Shown: piece after piece, positions 8,684-16,561 of the stretch
How positions within the stretch are numbered: the first letter of the stretch is position 1
How the letters are laid out: each line of letters opens with the position of its first letter
Origin: Paraburkholderia sp. HP33-1
Lineage (GTDB): Bacteria > Pseudomonadota > Gammaproteobacteria > Burkholderiales > Burkholderiaceae
Assembly (NCBI RefSeq): GCF_021390595.1
Contig: NZ_JAJEJR010000001.1
Span: forward strand, 2,852,001-2,916,000
Reading direction: 5' to 3'
Length of the DNA: 64,000 bases
Translations under genes and position numbers: made by a program
The notes under the pieces: model-generated
Told to the model about the DNA's origin: nothing
What the model saw: the letters and a program-made list of their open reading frames with translations, nothing else
Database searches by the model: none

Positions 8684-9198
8684 CTCGCGGCGGCGGCCCG
8701 CTTCAAATGCTCGACCTGCTGTTCCCATCGCTCGAGCACCGCACTCCCCTCTCCTTGCAATTCGAAAGTGACGCCGCCGGTCAGGCGCGCATAACGGACG
8801 CTTTGCGCTTCCGCCGTGTCGATCGCGCCGAGCAGATAGACGAGACCGCTGTCGTCGCCGTCAACGCCGGGCAACGGCGCGACACGCAACTGCACCTGAT
8901 AGAACTCCGCATCACAGACGAAGCTCAGCGCCGCGCGTCCGCTTTGCGCGATCGCGCGCGTCGCTCGGGCTTGCGGCCATAGCGCGATGCACAGCGTGCG
9001 TGAGTCGGGTACATAGAGTTCTCCGACGCTCAGCAGCGATGTGCGCACGTGGCCGTTCGCATCGACAGTCAGCAGCGAGGCCGTGAAGCCCGCCTTATCA
9101 GCAAGCGACGCCCCGTCGAAGAGCGCACGCACGTTGGACGGCCATTCGTCGAATACGGTCTGTTCGAGCGGACGCGCGGATGCGGAGGAATCGCTCAT
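8674..9198 (-). CDS. Pyridoxamine 5'-phosphate oxidase-like (split-barrel flavin-binding) protein
   Basis: The 174-residue product looks like a split-barrel FMN-binding fold. ALFDGASLADKAGFTASLLTVDANGHVRTSLLSVGELYV matches the start of the domain, where the first strands bind FMN, and ARATRAIAQSGRAALSFV resembles the core of the PNPOx family. It probably binds FMN, F420 or heme in the cytoplasm, but the substrate is unknown. I chose ATG 9198; a TTG at 9234 would add twelve residues. The neighbouring minus-strand gene upstream encodes a ferritin-like protein 138 bp away, so co-transcription is possible but not shown. The stop codon sits in an inverted repeat shared with convergent rhlE. Confidence 0.7.
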   Translation of the reverse strand: MSDSSASARPLEQTVFDEWPSNVRALFDGASLADKAGFTASLLTVDANGHVRTSLLSVGELYVPDSRTLCIALWPQARATRAIAQSGRAALSFVCDAEFYQVQLRVAPLPGVDGDDSGLVYLLGAIDTAEAQSVRYARLTGGVTFELQGEGSAVLERWEQQVEHLKRAAAASSR

Positions 9199-9336
9199 GG
9201 CATCGATCCATTCGAAGTGGTCAATAAGGCTCAATCATGCCTCGAAAGAACCAAAGCCCGCATGAGCGGACTTTGGTTCGCTTCGTCAGGTCGTTGCAAC
9301 TGCATCCGGCTGATGAATGCCGCAACGATCGATCGC

Positions 9337-10164
9337 TCAGCGAAAGAACACGTGCTGCGTGATCTTCGCGAGCGGGTAATGCACGCCCGGTTGAATGCGC
9401 GCCGGCAGCTGTAGCGGCTTGAGCAGCATCTTCACGCACATGTCGGCAGACAGATTGCGCCGCACCAGGGTAGTGATGCGGGCCGCGCGCTCGCGGTTAT
9501 ACGCGAAGTCGTGCACGCGCTCCGGATAGCGAATCGCGAACACGTGCCGCAACGCGATCTCCGAATCTTCGTTCTTGATTTCCATCACGCGACGCATCAA
9601 CGCGCCGAGCACCGCGAGCCGGCCATTGCCTTCGATGCGGTTGTACTTCTTGAAGTATTTGAAAAAGTGCTTGTAGTGACGGACTTCGTCGGTGCGGATG
9701 TTGTCGGTGATCTGCTTGAGCACCGGCTCGTCCGAGCACTCGTTGATCGCGCGATACAGCGTCGCGGTACCCGTTTCGACGACGCAACGCGCGACCATCT
9801 CGAGCGCGCGGGTCTTTTCGAAATCCTCGACCGAGCACGTGAGCGAATACTCGCCCATGAAATTACGGAACGCGGTGTCCCAGTCGAACTCCGGCCACAC
9901 ATATCCGATATAGGTCTTCAGCGCCCGGCCGTGCTGCATTTCCTCAGGCTCCCACTCGTCGTTGAGCCAGGCAGAGACCTCGGGATCGCCGTTGAAAAAC
10001 GTACTCAGATTGCTGGTATAGAGATCGGTGCCGCTTTCGATGAACGAAGCCGCACACAGCAACAGCAGCAGGTCTTCGTTGACGGCGGCCTTCTGCCGGT
10101 CAATGCGCGTCAGATCGATGTCCTCGATCCGCCAGGGCATGACATGGTTCAGCTCTGTTTGCAT
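9337..10164 (-). CDS. Ferritin-like di-iron family protein
   Basis: The protein has 275 residues and is mostly alpha-helical. Carboxylate/His motifs suggest a di-iron four-helix bundle: DEWEPEEMQHGRAL, VETGTATLY and RTDEVRHYKHF fit the ExxH and E...ExxH ligand patterns. It resembles the ferritin-like/acyl-ACP-desaturase-related proteins of betaproteobacteria rather than true ferritin or rubrerythrin, because it has no rubredoxin domain. A role in oxidising a lipid or other small molecule is possible, but I cannot name the substrate. The ATG at 10164 has GGGAG nine bases upstream; an extension to 10209 lacks similarity. It is transcribed towards the PNPOx-like gene. Confidence 0.72.
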   Translation of the reverse strand: MQTELNHVMPWRIEDIDLTRIDRQKAAVNEDLLLLLCAASFIESGTDLYTSNLSTFFNGDPEVSAWLNDEWEPEEMQHGRALKTYIGYVWPEFDWDTAFRNFMGEYSLTCSVEDFEKTRALEMVARCVVETGTATLYRAINECSDEPVLKQITDNIRTDEVRHYKHFFKYFKKYNRIEGNGRLAVLGALMRRVMEIKNEDSEIALRHVFAIRYPERVHDFAYNRERAARITTLVRRNLSADMCVKMLLKPLQLPARIQPGVHYPLAKITQHVFFR

Positions 10165-10489
10165 CGTGTCTTGCTCCCATGCTGTACCGGCCGGTGGAGC
10201 CACTCGCAACTGCCCCCCGCGCTCGCCGTGATGTTTCTCCGTGCCGGATACAACGCCGTGAATTAGAGTTGGGCCCTCGTACTCTGCATGTTAGCCGGAG
10301 ATATCCGGGCATGCAGATCACACAGCACAGACCATGCCGCATCAACGCAGTTCCGACTGCAAGATAGTCGAAATCTTCCAACGTATTCAACGAAGTGCGC
10401 AAGGCGGAAAAAAACCCGTTCAAACGGCTGGCTTTCTGGACAGACGTCCGGTCCGGCGGGCTTGTCGGCCCTGGCGGGCGTCCGCGTCC
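10165..10489. other. Intergenic region between MHS transporter end and ferritin-like gene start
   Basis: This 325-bp stretch lies between two minus-strand genes. On the minus strand, CCGTT/AACGG followed by GTTTTTTT at about 10408-10427 could be a weak terminator for the transporter gene; the stem is short. Further on, TTGAAT and TATCTT with 18 bp between them (minus strand, about 10365-10394) could be a promoter for the ferritin-like gene. I see no open reading frame with a ribosome-binding site. Confidence 0.4.
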
Positions 10490-11860
10490 TCAGGCAGGTT
10501 GTACGTCGCCCGACACGGGACGCACGCGACGCATACGCAGCGCGACGATGATCAGCGACACGCCCGAGAGCACCGCCGCAAGCAGCACGTAATAACTTGG
10601 CGCGAGTTTGTCGCCGGTCAAATGAATGAAGGTTTCGACGATGGTCGGCGCGAAGCCGCCGAAGATCGTCACGCCGAGGCTGTAACCGATCGAAAGACCG
10701 GTCGAGCGCACCTGGGTTGGGAAGATCTCCGACATCAGCGCGGGCATCGGCCCCGAGTAAGCGGCCTTGAACATACCGGCGACGCCTTGCAGCACGAGCA
10801 GCCAGCCAATCGTCGGATGAGTCTGCAGCCACGCGAACATCGGATAAATCAGTAGACCCAGCAGGATCGACGTCGTCAGCATGATGCGAATGCGGCCGAT
10901 GCGATCTGACAGCGCGCCCATGATCGGCGAGAAGATGAACTGCATACCGCCGTTCAGCACGACTACGCCGAACGACGCGGCCGCCGCCATATGCAGCTGC
11001 TTGACCGCGTAGAGCGGCATGTAGAGCTGCAGCACGTACACGCCGACGGTCGACTGCGCGACGATGCCGATCGTGAGCAGCAGGTTGACCCACTGATTGG
11101 AGAACGACGCGTCCTTCGTCTCGCTCACGACCTTGCGCTCGCCAGCCGCCTCGCTGGCCGCGCGCTCTTCACGCAACGCGAGGAATTCGGGCGTCTCGTC
11201 GAGATGCGAGCGGATGTAGTAGCCGACCGGCCCGAGCAGCAGACCAAACACGAACGGCAAGCGCCAGCCCCAGCTATTCAGATGCTCGGCCGGCAGCCAT
11301 GCGCTCAGGAGCGAACCGAAGGCCGCCGCGGTGATCGCCGCGAGACCCTGGCTCGCGAACTGCCAGCTCGCGTAATAGCCGCGACGCGACGCGCTGTGCT
11401 CGACCATGAACGCGGTCGCGCTGCCGAACTCACCGCCGACCGCGAAGCCCTGCACGAGCCGGGCGAACAGCACCAGCAGCGGCGCCGCGAGACCGACCGA
11501 CGAAAACGGCGGCATCACCGCCATCGTGAAGGTACCGACCATCATCAGCGCGATGGCGAGCGTGAGCGCCGCCTTGCGGCCCTTGCGGTCGCCGTACACG
11601 CCGAGCACGACCGCGCCGAGCGGACGCATCAGGAACGAGATGCCGAACGTGGCGATTGCGAGCAGCGTCGAGAGCCACTCGTCCTGCATCGGGAAGAACT
11701 GTTTCGCAATGATCGTCGCGAAGTAGCCGTAGACCAGGAAGTCGAACCACTCGAGCGCGTTGCCAATCGACGACGAGAAAACGATCCGCCGCACCATCGC
11801 TTTCGAAAGCGGCGCGGCGCGAGGCGAAGCGATCGTCGAATGCAACGCGGGAGTGTTCAT
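10490..11860 (-). CDS. MFS transporter, metabolite:H+ symporter (MHS) family
   Basis: This 456-residue inner-membrane protein has twelve predicted helices. SSIGNALEWFDFLVYGYFA near residue 31 is the hallmark of the MHS family (citrate, alpha-ketoglutarate, proline/betaine, shikimate transporters), and RPLGAVVLGVYGDRKGRKAAL is the conserved MFS loop between helices 2 and 3, with a repeat at GALSDRIGRIRIMLTTSI. It imports a carboxylate or amino-acid-type substrate with protons. It lies 60 bp downstream of the gamma-glutamyltransferase-like gene on the same strand, so it may carry that enzyme's substrate or product. I cannot assign the substrate from sequence. Confidence 0.85.
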   Translation of the reverse strand: MNTPALHSTIASPRAAPLSKAMVRRIVFSSSIGNALEWFDFLVYGYFATIIAKQFFPMQDEWLSTLLAIATFGISFLMRPLGAVVLGVYGDRKGRKAALTLAIALMMVGTFTMAVMPPFSSVGLAAPLLVLFARLVQGFAVGGEFGSATAFMVEHSASRRGYYASWQFASQGLAAITAAAFGSLLSAWLPAEHLNSWGWRLPFVFGLLLGPVGYYIRSHLDETPEFLALREERAASEAAGERKVVSETKDASFSNQWVNLLLTIGIVAQSTVGVYVLQLYMPLYAVKQLHMAAAASFGVVVLNGGMQFIFSPIMGALSDRIGRIRIMLTTSILLGLLIYPMFAWLQTHPTIGWLLVLQGVAGMFKAAYSGPMPALMSEIFPTQVRSTGLSIGYSLGVTIFGGFAPTIVETFIHLTGDKLAPSYYVLLAAVLSGVSLIIVALRMRRVRPVSGDVQPA

Positions 11861-11920
11861 GGTGGTCTCCTGTTTGTCTACTGTTGCGGACCTCGGCTCA
11901 GCGTGTTGCGGTGTTGCGAC

Positions 11921-13558
11921 CTAGAAACCGGCGGCGAGCCCGTCGCGGCGGCTGTCGCTGGCTGCCACGTAGCCGCGTTCCGGCTCGTTGCGATCGAGCT
12001 TCCAGATGAACTGGCCGGAGCCGAAGTCCATGTACGGATCGTCGACCGACTTGATCGTGTGGCCGAGCTTCTGCAAGCCCTCGGTGGTCTTCGGATCGAG
12101 CGTCGACTCGATATCGACCGTGAAGTCGTGGTTGACCTTCCAGCGCGGCGCATCGCACGCGGCCTGCGGCTGCTGACCGTAGTCGAGCATGCGCACTACC
12201 GTTTGCAGATGGCCTTGCGGCTGCATGTCGCCGCCCATCACGCCGAAGCTCATCACCGCTTCCTGCCGACCGTTCACCTGCTGCGTGAGGAACGCCGGGA
12301 TGATCGTGTGGAACGGCCGCTTGCCGCCCTCGACGACGTTCGGCGAGTTCGGATCCATCGAGAAGCCGCAGCCGCGGTTCTGCAGCGCGATACCGCTGTC
12401 CGGCACCACGACGCCCGAGCCGAAGCCCATGTAGTTCGACTGGATGAAGCTGACCATCATGCCGCTCTCGTCCGCCGCCGACATGTAGATCGTGCCGCCC
12501 GCCTTCGGCATGCCGAAGTTGAAGTGCGTCGCGCGCTTGGGATCGATCAGCTTCGCACGCGACGTGAGATAAGCGTCGTCGAGCATCTGCTCGGGCGTGA
12601 CTTCCATCGAACGCGGATCAGCGACGTAGCGATACACGTCGGCAAACGCGAGCTTCATCGCTTCAATCTGCAGATGCTGCGACTCGACGCTGTCGACCTT
12701 CAGCGACTTCACGTCGAACTTCTCGAGAATGCCGAGCGCAACCAGCGCCGCGATGCCCTGGCCGTTCGGCGGAATCTCATGCACGGTGTAGCCGCGATAG
12801 TCCTTGCCGATCGGCTCGACCCAGTCCGCGCGGTAGTTGCGCAGATCGTCGGCGCTCAGCGCGCCGCCGCCTTCGCGCGCGAACGCGGCGATACGCTCGG
12901 CGATCTCGCCTTCGTAGTACGCGCGCGGGCCTTGCTCGGCGAGTTGACGCAGCGTCTTTGCGTGACCGGGGAAGCGCACCAGTTCGCTGACTTCAGGCGC
13001 GCGGCCGCGCGGCATGAAGGTCTGTGCGAAGCCCGGCTGATCCTTCAGTTCCGGCACGGCAGCCGCCCATTTGTACGCGACGACGCTCGCCACCGCGTGA
13101 CCGCGCTCCGCGATCTCGATGGCCGGCTCCATCAGGTCGGCGAACGGCAGCTTGCCGAACTTCTGATGCAGCGCTTCCCAGCCGGCGATCACGCCGGGCA
13201 CCGTGACCGCGTCCCAGCCGCGCTTCGGCTGCTTCGCGAGGCCGTTTTCCTCGCCGTATTTGCGCTTGAAGTATTCGACGTTCCATGCGGCCGGCGACAC
13301 GCCCGACGCGTTCAGACCATGCAGCTTCTTGCCGTCCCACACGAGCGCGAACGCATCGCCGCCAAGGCCGCACGACACCGGCTCGACGACCGTGATCGCG
13401 GCGGCGGCCGCGATGGCCGCATCGACGGCATTGCCGCCCTTCCACAGCATACGCAGCCCGGCCTGCGCGGCGAGCGGATGCGAGGTCGAGACGATATTGC
13501 GTGCGAATACGGGCAGACGTTGTGTCGGATAGGGGTTTTGCCAGTTGAAGCCAGTCAT
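11921..13558 (-). CDS. Gamma-glutamyltransferase family Ntn-hydrolase
   Basis: The 545-residue protein has the gamma-glutamyltransferase fold: STSHPLAAQAGLRMLWKGGNAVDAAIAAAAAITVVEPVSCGLGGD at the N-terminus (with the conserved G-GGD signature) and, near residue 380, GGTIYMSAADESG, in which the Thr is the predicted autoprocessing nucleophile. No signal peptide is visible, so it is probably cytoplasmic, like YwrD-type members, rather than periplasmic Ggt. Such proteins hydrolyse gamma-glutamyl or cephalosporin-type amides; the real substrate is unknown. The ATG at 13558 precedes MTGFNWQNPYP, and the extension to 13711 is out of family. It heads a likely two-gene unit with the MHS transporter. 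Confidence 0.82.
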   Translation of the reverse strand: MTGFNWQNPYPTQRLPVFARNIVSTSHPLAAQAGLRMLWKGGNAVDAAIAAAAAITVVEPVSCGLGGDAFALVWDGKKLHGLNASGVSPAAWNVEYFKRKYGEENGLAKQPKRGWDAVTVPGVIAGWEALHQKFGKLPFADLMEPAIEIAERGHAVASVVAYKWAAAVPELKDQPGFAQTFMPRGRAPEVSELVRFPGHAKTLRQLAEQGPRAYYEGEIAERIAAFAREGGGALSADDLRNYRADWVEPIGKDYRGYTVHEIPPNGQGIAALVALGILEKFDVKSLKVDSVESQHLQIEAMKLAFADVYRYVADPRSMEVTPEQMLDDAYLTSRAKLIDPKRATHFNFGMPKAGGTIYMSAADESGMMVSFIQSNYMGFGSGVVVPDSGIALQNRGCGFSMDPNSPNVVEGGKRPFHTIIPAFLTQQVNGRQEAVMSFGVMGGDMQPQGHLQTVVRMLDYGQQPQAACDAPRWKVNHDFTVDIESTLDPKTTEGLQKLGHTIKSVDDPYMDFGSGQFIWKLDRNEPERGYVAASDSRRDGLAAGF

Positions 13559-13677
13559 GTCGAACACTCTCGAAAGCGTGGCCCGGCACGCAAAAGTCGC
13601 CGGACATCGTGGGAAAGGTTGTAAAGCAAGTAAATCGTGGAACCCAGGATTGCATCGCGAAGCGGGGCAAAAAACAA

Positions 13678-13701
13678 ATTCATTTATCAAATGAATAAAT
13701 G
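13678..13701. promoter_or_regulatory. Nested AT-rich palindrome upstream of the gamma-glutamyltransferase gene
   Basis: ATTCATTT (13678-13685) and AAATGAAT (13689-13696) form a perfect 8-bp inverted repeat with a 3-bp spacer, and CATTTAT/ATAAATG (13681-13687, 13695-13701) form a second overlapping one. It sits about 120 bp upstream of the transferase start in an otherwise GC-rich region. This is the shape of a regulator operator, but the regulator is unknown. The remainder of the 305-bp gap (13559-13863) also has to hold the glpR promoter; I see no clear pair there. Confidence 0.55.
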
Positions 13702-13863
13702 CGCGATGCATCTGAATGGCGGGGTCGAAGCAGGTTTGAAACCTTGCCGTGAAGTTTAGGCGGATTGCGCCCGTTAGCGGGCGAGGGGCCCGATGGTCTT
13801 ACAATAGCGACAGCCGCGTTCGGCGACGGACCGCGCCGATACAACAGCCACGACACGAGACAC

Positions 13864-14643
13864 ATGACACGAGACCCCCGCCTGACTCTCAACGCCCGGC
13901 AACAGGAATTGCTGGAGTGGGTGCAACGCGACGGCTTCGTAACCGTGGACGACCTCGCGAGCCATTTCGACGTCACACCGCAGACGATCCGCCGCGACGT
14001 CAACTGGCTCGCCGATATGAACCTGCTGCGCCGCTATCACGGCGGCGCCAGTCTGCCGACCAGCTCCGAGAACGTCTCCTACACCGCGCGGCAGCGGATG
14101 TTCCATGAAGAGAAACGACGCATCGCGGCACTCGTGGCCACTCACATTCCCGATCAGGCGTCGCTGTTCATCAACCTCGGCACGACTACCGAGGAAGTCG
14201 CGCGTGCGCTGAACCGCCACCGCGGACTGCGCGTGGTCACGAACAATCTGAACGTCGCAAGCATGATGAGCGGCTACCCGGATTGCGAGGTGCTGGTGAC
14301 GGGCGGCATCGTGCGGCCATGGGACAAAGGCATCGTCGGCGAACTGGCGATCGACTTCATCCGGCAGTTCAAGGTCGATTTCGCGATCATCGGCACGTCG
14401 AGCATCGAAACGGACGGTACGCTGCGCGATTTCGACACGCGCGAGGTGCGTGTCGCCGAGGCGATCATCGAGCACGCGCGCACCGTGTTCCTCGCTGCCG
14501 ATCACTCAAAGTTCGGCCGCCCGGCACTAGTTCGCCAGGGACATCTGGAACAGATCGATGCGCTGTTTACCGACGCAGCCCCGCCCGCCGACATGACCGA
14601 GGCGCTGAGCGCCGCCAATTGTCAAATCTATATCGCCGGATAA
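13864..14643 (+). CDS. glpR: Glycerol-3-phosphate regulon repressor, DeoR family
   Basis: The 259-residue protein has an N-terminal DeoR-type winged helix-turn-helix (LNARQQELLEWVQRDGFVTV, then DLASHFDVTPQTIRRDVNWL, about residues 8-47) and a C-terminal DeoRC sugar-phosphate sensor domain (TNNLNVASMMSG, VTGGIVRPWDKGIVG, FAIIGTSSIETDGTL, AADHSKFGRPA). This arrangement, and the glpD and glpK genes downstream, identify GlpR, which represses the regulon until it binds glycerol 3-phosphate. The start at 13864 gives the normal family length. A GlpR-like operator lies before glpD at 16505-16524. It is not in the same operon as glpD, being separated by three other genes. Confidence 0.9.
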   Translation: MTRDPRLTLNARQQELLEWVQRDGFVTVDDLASHFDVTPQTIRRDVNWLADMNLLRRYHGGASLPTSSENVSYTARQRMFHEEKRRIAALVATHIPDQASLFINLGTTTEEVARALNRHRGLRVVTNNLNVASMMSGYPDCEVLVTGGIVRPWDKGIVGELAIDFIRQFKVDFAIIGTSSIETDGTLRDFDTREVRVAEAIIEHARTVFLAADHSKFGRPALVRQGHLEQIDALFTDAAPPADMTEALSAANCQIYIAG

Positions 14644-14767
14644 TGCCAGGCGTTCTCCGCCATGCTGCGGTGCACGCAAAACTTCGCGTGAAATCAAGAA
14701 TCTGGCTGCGGGGCCGGACCGCCAATCGCGCAGCGAATTGTCAAATGGAAAATTTACGGGCACCAGG

Positions 14768-14796
14768 TTGGCGTTTCATCGGTGCTCGCCTACACT
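14768..14796 (+). promoter_or_regulatory. Predicted promoter of the 65-aa protein gene
   Basis: TTGGCG (14768-14773) and TACACT (14791-14796) are spaced by 17 bp, with four of six matches to each consensus hexamer. It would start transcription near 14803, giving a leader of about 150 nt before the ATG at 14953. Confidence 0.5.
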
Positions 14797-14808
14797 CCAG
14801 TTCCCCAA

Positions 14809-14929
14809 CGTGCGTTGCGAGTTTCGCACGGCGTCGGTTGTGTGAATCTGTCGTGTAAGCCGTACCTCCCGCCCTGATCCTTTAGCGGACCCCGACCCGG
14901 CCTGCCGGTCGACTGTATGGGTTGTCCGC
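14809..14929 (+). ncRNA. Structured 5' leader (possible cis-regulatory RNA)
   Basis: The predicted leader contains a hairpin CGTGCG/CGCACG (14809-14814, 14825-14830) and, next to the ribosome-binding site, a larger structure closed by GCGGAC/GTCCGC (14885-14890, 14924-14929) that encloses a bulged stem CGACC-GG...CC-GTCG around 14893-14911. It matches no riboswitch I recognise. The proximity of the closing stem to the SD-like GGAGAG at 14943-14948 would allow control of translation. Confidence 0.35.
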
Positions 14930-14952
14930 GATTGCCTGACATGGAGAGAACG

Positions 14953-15150
14953 ATGCTGAGTCCGCATGAATTCGCCACGTTGTTGCTCGTCAAGGACGCC
15001 CCCCACCAGGTCGATATGGACCGACAAGAACTCGATGCGTTGCTCGAACGCCAATTGGTGCAACTCGAACGCCTCGCATCGGGCAATGAAGAATGGCGCG
15101 TCACGGAAACCGGCGACACCGCGTTGCGGGCCATCAAACGTTATTCCTGA
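14953..15150 (+). CDS. Small conserved-looking hypothetical protein (65 aa)
   Basis: The ATG at 14953 has GGAGAG about five bases upstream, better than the in-frame ATGs at 14917 and 14941. The 65-residue product (MLSPHEFATLLLVKDAP ... WRVTETGDTALRAIKRYS) is soluble and mixed-charge, with a central amphipathic helix ELDALLERQLVQLERL. The C-terminal part, with its TETG and DTALRAI segments, resembles the wing of small winged-helix proteins, which is suggestive only. I do not recognise a family. It has its own predicted promoter, a long leader and a terminator, so it is probably a stand-alone gene. Confidence 0.68.
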   Translation: MLSPHEFATLLLVKDAPHQVDMDRQELDALLERQLVQLERLASGNEEWRVTETGDTALRAIKRYS

Positions 15151-15260
15151 GTTTCTCCGGCAGTCGATTCGAGAGTCGTTGGCGGCGTGCTCGCGCCGCC
15201 TTGGCGCACGCCCCGCGCGCTCCCCTCTTGCGACTTCGCCTCACCCGATTCGCATAACGA

Positions 15261-15283
15261 CGGCCGCCTTCGCGGCCTTTTAT
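15261..15283 (+). terminator. Intrinsic terminator after the 65-aa gene
   Basis: A perfect GGCCGC/GCGGCC stem (15262-15267, 15272-15277) with a 4-base loop is followed by TTTTATT. It ends the small-protein transcript and precedes the TetR gene. Confidence 0.75.
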
Positions 15284-15338
15284 TGTGCGCGGCTCATTTA
15301 CACAGTAAATTCACGCGACGGACTCCCCGCCCTCGCAT

Positions 15339-15992
15339 ATGCCCAAGACGCTCTCCGCCGACGACATCCAGCAGTTTCGCGAAGCCATGCGGCGTGTCGC
15401 CGAAAATGCCTTCGCGACACGCGGCGCGCAGGGCGTAACGATGCGCGAGCTGGCGAAGGAGCTCGGCTGCAGCGCGATGACTCCCTATCGCTATTTCCGC
15501 GACAAAGACGAAATTCTGGCGATGGTCCGCGCCGCCGCGTTCAACCGGTTCGCCGCGCGCCTCGAAGCGGCCGCGCAAAGCATCCCCATGGATGCCCCCG
15601 CGATCGATCACAGCGCCGTCAGCCGGGCCTACGTCGCCTTCGCGCTCGACGAACCGCACGCCTACCGTTTGATGTTCGACCAGACGCCGCAGCAGCAAGG
15701 CGCTTACCCTGAACTGGCCGACGCGTCGCGGCGCGCATGGCAGCTGCTGGAAGCGCATTTCGAGCGGCTCGTCGAAGCGGGCATTCTCGAAGGCGATCCG
15801 CGCCTGATCGGCTACGCGTACTGGACGAGCCTGCACGGTTTCACGATGCTCGCGCTCGCGAACCAGTTGCCGCCGTCGGCGGCGCAACAGGCCCCTTCTG
15901 CTGCGGACGGCGCCCAACAGCCGTCGCGCGAAGCGGTGTTCGCGCAGATTTTGCGCATGCTGTGGCGCGGAGCGTTGGCGCAGCGCGCGTAA
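15339..15992 (+). CDS. TetR family transcriptional regulator
   Basis: The 217-residue protein has a TetR DNA-binding domain in its first 60 residues: AFATRGAQGVTMRELAKELGCSAMTPYRYFRDKDEILAMV, with the recognition helix at SAMTPYRYFRDK. The C-terminal ligand domain (from about residue 80) has the TetR_C-type layout LMFDQTPQQQGAYPEL...LHGFTMLALANQL. It should repress a gene that responds to a hydrophobic ligand or acyl-CoA, but no obvious target is divergent from it; the nearest candidates are the small lipoprotein gene (convergent) and itself. A short Ala/Gln-rich stretch (SAAQQAPSAADGAQQPS) near the C-terminus is a likely disordered linker. Confidence 0.88.
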   Translation: MPKTLSADDIQQFREAMRRVAENAFATRGAQGVTMRELAKELGCSAMTPYRYFRDKDEILAMVRAAAFNRFAARLEAAAQSIPMDAPAIDHSAVSRAYVAFALDEPHAYRLMFDQTPQQQGAYPELADASRRAWQLLEAHFERLVEAGILEGDPRLIGYAYWTSLHGFTMLALANQLPPSAAQQAPSAADGAQQPSREAVFAQILRMLWRGALAQRA

Positions 15993-16005
15993 ATCTGTGC
16001 GCCGC

Positions 16006-16380
16006 TCACCCGGCACGCAAGGTCGAATCGACACTCGCACGCCAGCTGATTGCCCTTGCGCGCTGCTCGTTGAAGAACTCGACCCACTGGTTACGCACCT
16101 TCGGATCGCTGCTCGTCGCCTCGCTGGCATGGCGCTGCGCAATCGACGCCTGGAACGCGCAGAAGTCCTCCTTCGACAGCCGCCCGCGCCGGTTCGCCAC
16201 ATAGGCGTCGAAGAACGTCTCGTAGACGACCTGCGCGTCGGGGCCGTAGTCGACGATCTGCGGCGAGCACATCTGCTGCAACGCATCGAACGACGGCGCG
16301 CCCCTCGTCCCCTCCAGGCTCGGCGTGCTCACGCATCCCGCCAGAAGCACCGCCGCGCCGATCATCAAAAGTCCACGCAT
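16006..16380 (-). CDS. Putative outer-membrane or inner-membrane lipoprotein
   Basis: The 124-residue protein begins MRGLLMIGAAVLLAGC, a short signal peptide with a lipobox (LAGC), so it should be lipidated at Cys16 and exposed to the periplasm. The mature part is helical and charged (ETFFDAYVANRRGRLSKEDFCAFQASIAQRH). I do not recognise a family. It is convergent with the TetR gene and divergent from glpD. Confidence 0.7.
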   Translation of the reverse strand: MRGLLMIGAAVLLAGCVSTPSLEGTRGAPSFDALQQMCSPQIVDYGPDAQVVYETFFDAYVANRRGRLSKEDFCAFQASIAQRHASEATSSDPKVRNQWVEFFNEQRARAISWRASVDSTLRAG

Positions 16381-16479
16381 ACATCACCTCGAAATGGCTG
16401 CTGACGAGAGTATCGTCCGCGGCTATGCGTTGCGCCACTCCCTCGCCATACGGCCAGGATTGGTTCGGATAGAGTGAAC

Positions 16480-16524
16480 TTTACTTTTTCGAATATGTTC
16501 ATTAGAGTTCGCAAACGAACATGG
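16480..16524 (+). promoter_or_regulatory. glpD promoter with GlpR-like operator
   Basis: TTTACT (16480-16485) and TAGAGT (16503-16508), 17 bp apart, form a plausible promoter. The operator candidate at 16505-16524 contains GTTCG and CGAAC as an inverted repeat with a 4-bp spacer and matches the E. coli GlpR consensus (ATGTTCG-type half-sites) at about 15 of 20 positions, with a perfect CGAACAT half. A further ATGTTC lies at 16495-16500. The operator overlaps the -10 and the predicted start, which suits repression. The consensus is recalled knowledge. Confidence 0.6.
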
Positions 16525-16561
16525 TGCGTTCGATTTGCTTTCCAACTCACTTCCAGATTCG

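Larger units (their letters stand above)
14644..14952. other. Intergenic region: end of glpR, promoter and folded leader
   Basis: This 309-bp region holds no credible gene. From about 14768 onward it carries a promoter and a stem-rich transcribed leader, listed separately. The first 120 bp after glpR show no clear intrinsic terminator. Confidence 0.5.

Noticed and set aside
10991..13624. Long plus-strand open frame (877 residues) opposite the MHS transporter and gamma-glutamyltransferase genes
   Set aside because: It is antisense to two well-recognised genes, is rich in Arg and His as expected of a high-GC shadow frame, and has no ribosome-binding site or family motif.
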